Origin: Megascapheus bottae
Taxonomy: Eukaryota; Chordata; Mammalia; Rodentia; Geomyidae
Assembly: GCA_024803745.1 (NCBI GenBank)
Contig: JANJXV010000004.1
Location: 46,866,358-46,930,357 of the forward strand
Direction: 5' to 3'
DNA: 64,000 bases
Shown here: positions 56,810-64,000 of the stretch, one piece after another
Layout: each line of letters starts with the position of its first letter
Numbering within the stretch: the first letter of the stretch is position 1
Notes under the pieces: model-generated
What the model was told of the DNA's origin: nothing
The model's input: the letters and a program-made list of their open reading frames with translations, nothing else
Databases searched by the model: none
Position numbers and translations under genes: made by a program

Positions 56810-56985
56810 TGCAGCCAGATATTGGTGGCTCATGCCTGGTGTACCAACTATCTAAGAAGCTGGGACCTAAAGGATCAGGGTGCAAAGATATCCTGAACAG
56901 AAGAGTCCCAGAATCTCCCTTTCTAATTAATGAGCCAAATGCTAGTCTTAAGGTCTGGTCCCAAACCTGAGAAAGCAAACTAAGT
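56810..56985 (+). mobile_element. B1-like SINE inside a LINE-1
   Basis: AGCCAGATATTGGTGGCTCA, TGCCTGGTGTACCAACTATC, CTAATTAATGAGCCAAATGC. Confidence 0.7.
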
Positions 56986-57580
56986 GGCTACAAGCTCTCT
57001 GAATTCGGACGTTGGTTTTGGGCAACCAAAAATATTTAAAAAGATAGAAACATAGTCATGTTTATGGTTGTGGGAATGTTCAAAGATATTGGGGGGAAAG
57101 AAAATGAATGTTAGGGAGATATAGAGTACCAATATATATTGCATTTTTAAATATATGGCAAAAGAAAACTCACTGGCAAGCTGTTGAGTAATAGGGATTG
57201 GAGTCAGGAAAGCAAAGATAAACAAAGGGAGCAATCTGGTTAAAGTTCTGTATATGCATACTTGAAATACCATATTGAAGCCCCTTTGAAAAATAGCATG
57301 TAATTTAACAAAATGGATGTTTGCATGATGAAACAACAGTAGTAGGATGTATGAGACTAAATGAGGATGAAGGAAGTGAGTATGGTCAAAATATTTTCTG
57401 TACATGTACGACAAATGTAACAGTAAAGCTTGTTGAGACTGGAGTGGGTAGGGGAGAGGAGAGAGGAGAGTAATGGAGGGGTGGAGTTTGATCAAAGTCC
57501 GATCAAAAATGATAGAAATGTATACCAATGATAGTAATAGTTGAAATAGAACTGCAATATTTAAAATTGCCTCCATTTAG
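56986..57580 (+). mobile_element. LINE-1 3'UTR continuation
   Basis: The G-rich patch (GGAGTGGGTAGGGGAGAGGA), then GTTTGATCAAAGTCCGATCA, parallels LINE-1 3' ends elsewhere. The longest open frame in the window (198 codons, minus strand, 56980-57576) lies antisense in this segment and is treated as chance. Confidence 0.6.
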
Positions 57581-57782
57581 AACAATTTAATGCATATCAA
57601 TAGATGAAAAGCTAAACAAATTATCCTATGTGTGAGCAACACATTACTAGTTAATGATAAATAATTGTTTTTGTAATGTCAATTTTTCAAAAGCCTTTTA
57701 TATGAAGAGAAAAGCTCTAACAATGGGAAATAACTTATATTGACTATAATTACACACATACATACCAACAATACAAATTTAG

Positions 57783-57972
57783 GCCAAACGAAGGAGGCAA
57801 ACACTACTAGTCTCAGCTATTAAGAAGCAAAGATTCCATGTCTGGCCTAGGCAAAAGTTCAAAAGCCTATCTAAAGTTAATCTAAAGCAAAAAGGAAGTG
57901 GGGGTGAGTTTCAACTTGTAGCTTGTCTGCCTAGCAAGGCATCAGTTCCATGTTTAGTACCACCAAAATTCT
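57783..57972 (+). mobile_element. Old B1-ID dimer SINE
   Basis: CTACTAGTCTCAGCTATTAAG, CTGGCCTAGGCAAAAGTTCA, CTTGTCTGCCTAGCAAGGCA. Confidence 0.55.
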
Positions 57973-58970
57973 TTCAAACTATTTACTTTTAAATAATCTC
58001 TAATCAATACTTATTGTTATTTTAACTCAAAAACACCTTTATCTCTAAGAATGAAATTTGAAATAAAATAATTTATTATACTTGTTAAACTAATCAGGAA
58101 ACCATATTGAATAGTTGTCAAAAATAATCTCATGTTTTGGACCCTATTTCAAACTGTTAGAATATCCTCTTCTACTAACTATTGTTGGTAACTTTATTTT
58201 CTCTTTAAATGAGGAACTTCAATAATAAAAATAAAATTGTTTTCTTATTCTTTTATTTTAAAATCAAGTACTGATCACAGAACTGGATGTGTTCCTTCTT
58301 AGTGGGTTTTACAATTGATAGTACCAGCCTGATTTTCTCTCTGCTCAAATGTTATTATAGCACAGCTTCATAGGGACTTGTTTATTATTGTTAAGACATA
58401 CTTGTGTGCCCTGATGTACTACTGAAAGAAAGTTCACAGTCCTTTGAAAAACCAGGGCCCTGGGCATGCTGGCAGGCCAGGAACAGTACCACATACTTGT
58501 TTCCAATAAAGAAGCATTCCTCTCTAGGATGGAATTCTAATAACAGCTCATCCTTTTTTAGTTTACTATTTAATGAAATGCCAGAAGTAGAAATCCAACT
58601 TGATTTGGAAACCAGTACATGTTTGTACATCTAGCATAGTACATCTGGAATATAGGAAAGATTTGTTAGGTGGTAAAGCAAAGTAAAATATTCATTTGAA
58701 ATAAAATTTTCTAGGGCACAATGATCACTTGTGATTTATCTATATCCATGGCCTTTATCTCTGTTCAATTGGTTTAGAAAATCTTGAACTTTTATGATTT
58801 CTGAAATGAATTTTATGATGCTTATTTCTTTGGAGGAGGTCATCTTTGGATTATACATAAGAAGTAATATAATGTCCAGTAAAGAGGTGTGAGGCTAAGG
58901 AGAAAATGAAAAATCCTCACCTATTTTATTTTGATGATGGCCATGATGATAATGAAAGAAAGAAAAATAA
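57973..58970. other. No recognised feature
   Basis: Unique-looking. Frames of about 76-79 codons on both strands at 58391-58634 are unrecognised. Confidence 0.5.
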
Positions 58971-58973
58971 CAT

Positions 58974-58985
58974 AGATAGATGGAT

Positions 58986-59018
<33 letters not shown>
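58974..59018 (+). repeat. (GATA)n microsatellite
   Basis: GATAGATGGATGATAGATAG, then pure GATA. Confidence 0.95.
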
Positions 59019-60090
59019 ACTTATTATCATAATGGGCTCGTGCATGTATAGAGGCTGAGGGAAAGGGATAACTCATTTTACAACATGAAGGCCTGAGAAA
59101 CAAATGCTTTGATATCAAAGGACAGAAAGGGAGAAAAGATCACCACTCATGAAGAGATACACTGTAAATATTTGCTTTTTGTCTTCTTTTGTGTTCTATT
59201 TTGGCTCTCAAATTCCAGACCACCTTGAGGAGATAGGTTTTCTTTTACTCATTCTATTGAACATACACTAATATTTTCCATGAGCATTGTCACTGACACA
59301 GCCCTGAGATACAAACTCTTTCAACTTGTTGAAACTGATTCATTAAATGAGGCATCATGTCTATTAAAACTGATAAAAAAGACAGAGATCATCACTGAGG
59401 CTCCAATAAAACATTATTCTTTGAAATCAATGGCTTCATCTTGTACAAAGTTATTCTTGGCATAAGTTTGACTCTCCTGTCTACAGAACATTGGCTGGCA
59501 CTTCTGTCTGATGGCTCATAAAATGTTTAATCCATATGCATGGAATTCTATAAAGCTTAGAATCTTAATTTGTGATATACCCACAAAGGAAGCTTAAAAA
59601 TGAGTCCACAATCACAGAGTCCAGTAATCACAAAACACACACCATCCAGTCTGCCAAAAAATGCTGAAGGAGCTAACTGCATAACTTAAATATCAATGTT
59701 GATGTAACACTAACATATGAGATGGTTTAGCAAAGCAGAGACTCAACATGGTTATTTGCACGAGTCAAAGGACCAAGGGGAAAAATAAAAGGCCACAGAG
59801 TACTCACTGGATCTTCCTCCTACCTGCTTTCTACCTGTTGTTGTCTTAGTTCAATTCCATTTATTTCATCATAATGACCAATCAACTTTTAAGCATTTCC
59901 CAGAAGGTTCATTTTGCTCTAATGAAAGGCATTACTAGCTCACTAGGTAGGATTTTTGAATGGTCAAAACTCTGTATGACACTAAAATTTAACAAGTTAT
60001 ATATTTTTTCATTTATTTATTTCACTGTCCATCTAGATCATGTATTTACTTATAATAAATTAAATGTCTTAATTGAAAAAAAATTTCCAA
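59019..60090. other. No recognised feature
   Basis: Repeat-poor. 59200-59520 is slightly more balanced in composition. Confidence 0.5.
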
Positions 60091-60092
60091 TG

Positions 60093-60335
60093 AGCATAGA
60101 GCTGGTGGCTTACACCTGAAATCCTAGTTACTTAAAGGCCTTAAATCTGTTCTCCTTTCCATTTGAAGCCAGCCTGGGCAAAAAAAAAAAAGGTCCTCAT
60201 GAGAACCTTATCTCCAATTAATCACTCATAAACTGGTAGAGGACCTGTGGCTCAAAGTGGTAGAACATAAACCTTGAGCAAAAATAGCCCAAACACTGAG
60301 CTTTAAGTTCCATGACCAACAAAAGTAAAGACCAA
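60093..60335 (+). mobile_element. B1-ID dimer SINE
   Basis: AGAGCTGGTGGCTTACACCT, TTTGAAGCCAGCCTGGGCAA, TATCTCCAATTAATCACTCA, TGTGGCTCAAAGTGGTAGAA. Confidence 0.8.
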
Positions 60336-61216
60336 AGGGATTTTAAGAATTGAGAGTTTATACTTTTGAGGGACTTCATTTGAAAGCAACCTCTTATTCT
60401 AAACAATTTAGATCCCCATTTAAAAAAAATATTGTGAATATGATGAACATTGGGGTTACAGTTACATAGGAATAAAAATGATAGGCTATAAAAGCTTCTA
60501 CAACAGGATAGAGAATTGACAGTTTTTGAAAGTCCTTTAATTCAGTTAACACTTTATTTGTATTTTTTTTATTTAGTTCTTCCACAAAAAGCTAAACTGC
60601 AGTCTGTCAGAATCATCACAAACTCTAACTCATCAGTGTCAAAAATAATCTTATGTTTTTATGATGATAAAAATTTTCTCTCAGTTCTTTTCCAGTTGTT
60701 CTTGTGTTTTTTGATATGAGAGTTTTCTAGGACTCAAAATTGAAAAGTTTGGCATAATTTGTTTTGAATTAAATTACCAGTATAAGAGATTTCCAATGTT
60801 AATATTTTTCTGTCAATCAAGAAGGAAAGTTGTTGGGAATTGTTTATTTTGGGTTCTTGTCAGTATAAGCAGAAAACATGAAAAAAGGATAAGGTACTTT
60901 TCTTGCCTTCTTGAAACATAACTTTTATTCATGCTTTCCATACATTTTCACTTATCGTTTACAGTTTCTTTTAGCACATAATGAAAAAGTCTCTACACAA
61001 TAAGGGAAATTCTAGAACTCAGTCATAATTCATTTCCTTTATCAGATATCATATCCCAAGGTAAACTCTAAGGCAAAAATAAATTTTTAAATTGTTTCGT
61101 GTTTGCCAAATATTGTTGTGATGACAGAACTTGCTTCTACTTTGAATTAGTTTCATCTTATATCAAAATATTGTATGCCTTTTTTTTCTGTAACCAAATT
61201 TAATCAAATTTAATCA
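60336..61216. other. No recognised feature
   Basis: AT-rich. 60420-60475 (AAAAAATATTGTGAATATGA, GGGGTTACAGTTACATAGG) may be a short antisense LINE-1 3' fragment. Confidence 0.45.
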
Positions 61217-61217
61217 T

Positions 61218-61455
61218 TGTTGTCAGTACAGCATAAGGCTTGAACTCTGAGCCTCTTGGAAGTTGTCCCTGAGCTCTTCAGCTCAAGGCTACTGACCTAC
61301 TCCTTGAGTCACAGTGCCACTTCCGGTTTTCTGGTGGTAAATGGGAGGTAAGAGTCTCATGGACGTTAATGCCCAAGCTGAATTTGAACAGCGATCCTCA
61401 GATCTGAGCCTCCACAGGAGCTAGGATTACAGGCGTGAGCCACCCTGCCCTACTT
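61218..61455 (-). mobile_element. B1-ID dimer SINE, well preserved
   Basis: AAGGCTTGAACTCTGAGCCT ... GCCACTTCCGGTTTTCTGGT ... GCGATCCTCAGATCTGAGCC ... GATTACAGGCGTGAGCCACC. Confidence 0.86.
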
Positions 61456-61561
61456 GGAGGCTACATTTTTGACAGAAATTTTATAAGTAAAAGAATATGT
61501 TTAATTCTTATATCAAGATTGTTTGAATTTATGAAAATAAAATTTTCTAACATCAACATGG

Positions 61562-61735
61562 GGTCTTTTTTTTAATGTCAGTCCTGGGCTTGAGCACTGT
61601 CCTTGGGCTTTCTCAAGGCTAGAGCTCTACCACTTGAGCCACAGCATCACTGTATGCATGTGGTACAGAGGAATATGAACTCGGGTCTTTGTACATGCTA
61701 GGCAAGAAGTCTACCACTAGGCCAAACTCCCCCCC
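61562..61735 (-). mobile_element. Dimeric ID-like SINE
   Basis: TGTCAGTCCTGGGCTTGAGC ... GTACATGCTAGGCAAGAAGT ... CACTAGGCCAAACTCCCCCC. A small deletion removes part of the linker. Confidence 0.82.
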
Positions 61736-61845
61736 ACCCCCAACCCCTCGGCTTATTTTGTGGGTCATTGGGCTTGAACTGAAGAGCTCAGGGACGGCGT
61801 CCAGTTTAAGTCCCACGACTGATAAAAAAAATGAAAAAAAAAAAC
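61736..61845 (+). mobile_element. ID-half SINE fragment
   Basis: CTGAAGAGCTCAGGGACGGC, TTTAAGTCCCACGACTGATA and an A-rich tail, the 3' end of a B1-ID element abutting the antisense SINE. Confidence 0.6.
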
Positions 61846-63602
61846 TAAAAGTTTAAATATTGTTATAGATTCATTAAAACTCAAATGACAAGTGTAAAGA
61901 TTGTAAATAGTTTGAGTGAAGGTGAGTAGCTACATGCAGAAGGAAAGGCATCCTTTGATCCCTACCCTGGCATCCTGGGAAATGTGAAGCTTCCCAAAAA
62001 TCAGTCCTGAGGGCTCAGGGAATTAGAGACATCTTGGCACAACAATGGAAGCAGGAGTAGAATGCCTGGAGGGGATCATCTGAGATAACTGAATTGATAT
62101 GAATTTTTCTTGCCAAAAGAGGAAAAAAAAGTAAAGAAAAAGAAAGCTTGATTTATATCTACTCAATGCATTTTGAAAAACAGCAAATATTTTGTTGGAA
62201 TATTACATAGTCATAGTATCTTTTCTCTTTTCAGTACATGAAAAACAGCAAACTGAGTTGTGTCTTTTGAGCTACAGACCAATGCATGATGAGCTGTTCA
62301 CTTGTCTACAGTTTTGAAGACATATTTCTAATCCTAAAATTAGTCATTGCTTTGGATCTTGAGGACACAAAACAAAAAAAAAATCAAGAAAATAAAAACA
62401 AATAAGAATCCTGATAGCATTCATGTTTGTACATTCAATTGTGGATTCAATTTATATGCATTATAAAAGTGATCGTTTATGACACTATGAATCTTCCTGA
62501 GGTTCTGAGTAAAATACGAATCATAGGTGGAAAATAGTAATTGTTAAAATTGCAGACACTTTTTTTCATTAGAAATCCAGAGGATTTTAACATAAGAAAG
62601 CGCTTGGAAATGACTCAAGTTTGTTTATTTAAATAAACAATGAAATTCAAGGGGAGCTCTGATGATTACCTCAAGACAGCCATGTGTTGGATGTAAGTTG
62701 AAACACTGCTCCCATGAACACTGAAGTCAGGAACTATTTGCACTGCCTCTTCCGATTTCCCTTTTATTTTTGTCTTTGATGGATATATAATAATTATATT
62801 TTATAAGAACGCCAGTGGTGACGGAAGTGCTTCTCCTAATGCAGAGGCTGTAAAGCTATCAGAAGTGCTTTAAGCAAATGTTATCTGTTTTACAGAAGAA
62901 ATCAATTACCCAAAGATTGCTTAAACCAGTGACAGGCATGGTAAGGAATAAAATGTGTTAAGGAGAAAAGTCACAGCCATCAACATGGAAGGAATTACAT
63001 GATATATGAAAGCAATCACTTGTTCAATTTACCTTCAAAACTAAAACAAGTTCTTCTGCATTGGAAATAAACGTGAACCTCTCTCTGAAAAAAAAAAAAG
63101 GGACAATTTCCTACCCAGTGGAAAAAGTACTGTATAAATTCTAGCCAGCAAGAGTGCTATTAGCAGCATACAACCAGGTTTTCAGAGATAAAGTATGGGA
63201 GCTTCTTAACATACTTATTTCAAAGTAGGCATCAGTTTGTCTTCATCGTCCTGCAGCTTGGCATTATATACTTTTCCATAGATGCTTGGAGTACAAGGCG
63301 CATGCTGGAAAAACACAACAATTTCTAATGTGCCTTATAAAATACACCAAACTGCAAATGACTTTCACCTGATTAAAAAAAATATTATACTCAATTTTAA
63401 GAATAATATTCCTTTTTCTTTGTTCATGATGCACATGTTATCTCTATTACCAACAAAAAATTCAGAGACTAGAGCTGTATATCCATGCACAATGAACACA
63501 GGTATTTTCTAAAGAAAGGGAATAAACTTGTAAACTTCTTGAAGGCCTTAAGTCAAATAAGAAAAAGGAAATACGTAACGATCTATACCTAGAACTTTTT
63601 TC
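61846..63602. other. Repeat-poor sequence
   Basis: 62790-62960 (GAACGCCAGTGGTGACGGAA, AGAAGTGCTTTAAGCAAATG) is more balanced and might be conserved non-coding sequence. A poly(A) run at 63088-63101. No gene signature. Confidence 0.4.
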
Positions 63603-63848
63603 TCATTTTTGTGCCAGTCCTAGGGTTTGGATTCAGGGGCTCAGTGCTGTCCCTGATTATTTTGGCTCAAGGCTAGCACTTTACCACTCTACACTACCAC
63701 TAGCTCCATTTCCGGCTCTTTGGTGTTCACTGGAGATGAAGTGTCTGAGGGACATTTCCTGCAATGCTGTCTTTCTGCTGTGATCCTCAGATGGCAGCCT
63801 CCAGATTACCAAAGAATATAAGTATGAGCCACGGGCCCTGGTTTAGAA
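63603..63848 (-). mobile_element. B1-ID dimer SINE, diverged
   Basis: TTGTGCCAGTCCTAGGGTTT, TTGGCTCAAGGCTAGCACTT, then GTGATCCTCAGATGGCAGCC and TAAGTATGAGCCACGGGCC. Confidence 0.75.
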
Positions 63849-64000
63849 TATTTTAATAGAACCTGCATCAGTGACCCTGGATATTCTTATGGAGAGTGGC
63901 ATGGTGTAAAACATTTGGCAGTGCTCTCACTTGGGTGGAGTTAGCATCTTGTTTGTGAGACAGGGTCACAAGTTTTGGTGTTTTCTCGTTATGTGTCCTT

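Noticed and set aside
56980..57576. 198-codon minus-strand open frame, the longest in the window
   Set aside because: It lies antisense to a LINE-1 3'UTR-like segment, its composition (Leu, Ile, His, Phe-rich) is what AT-rich sequence gives by chance, and it shows no domain or homologous family that I recognise.

Overview
This window looks like a gene-poor, AT-rich stretch of a mammalian nuclear genome, most likely a rodent. I find no intact protein-coding gene, no functional RNA gene, no CRISPR array and nothing bacterial. The lineage call rests on the short interspersed elements. There are many copies of a dimeric tRNA-type ID-like SINE and many copies of a B1-to-ID dimer. That combination fits rodents of the beaver/pocket-mouse/kangaroo-rat side (Castorimorpha, probably Geomyoidea). 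This is inference from remembered family descriptions, not a search.

The only recognisable gene-derived sequence is a broken copy of NPVF, the RFamide-related peptide / gonadotropin-inhibitory hormone precursor, at about 23833-24423 on the plus strand. It runs from the start codon through the signal peptide, three peptide modules and C-terminal tail with no intron. It carries a stop at codon 8, two changed RF-amide motifs, a stop after the third peptide and at least two tail frameshifts. An exact 15-bp direct repeat lies immediately 5' of the copy (23816-23830) and just after an A-rich tail (24959-24973). The part before that tail resembles a LINE-1 3' end. The simplest reading is a LINE-1-made processed pseudogene, probably a bipartite NPVF/LINE-1 chimera, inserted into an older antisense LINE-1 fragment.

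Layout. 1-5.2 kb: AT-rich DNA with SINEs, one carrying an internal duplication. 5.2-6.8 kb: decayed plus-strand LINE-1 ORF2 interrupted by two nested SINEs. 7.7-11.1 kb: long decayed antisense LINE-1. 11.3-12.2 kb: SINE remnants, then a twin-primed (5'-inverted) LINE-1 with a 16-bp target duplication. 12.2-14.2 kb: SINE and LINE-1 fragments. 14.2-21.4 kb: mostly unique sequence with a long CT tract. 22-25.3 kb: a truncated LINE-1, then the NPVF retrocopy. 25.5-26.4 kb: two small solo LTRs with TG...CA ends and target duplications. 26.9-37 kb: SINEs and LINE-1 ends in unique DNA. 37.9-40.5 kb: largely repeat-free, somewhat GC-richer sequence with clusters of homeodomain-type TAATTA motifs, the best candidates for conserved enhancers. 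41-64 kb: more SINE, LINE-1 and microsatellite sequence.

There is no operon-like or cooperating gene set here. Most open reading frames are short chance frames or lie inside repeats. The main interest is the history of retrotransposition, above all the NPVF chimera, plus the candidate conserved non-coding blocks.
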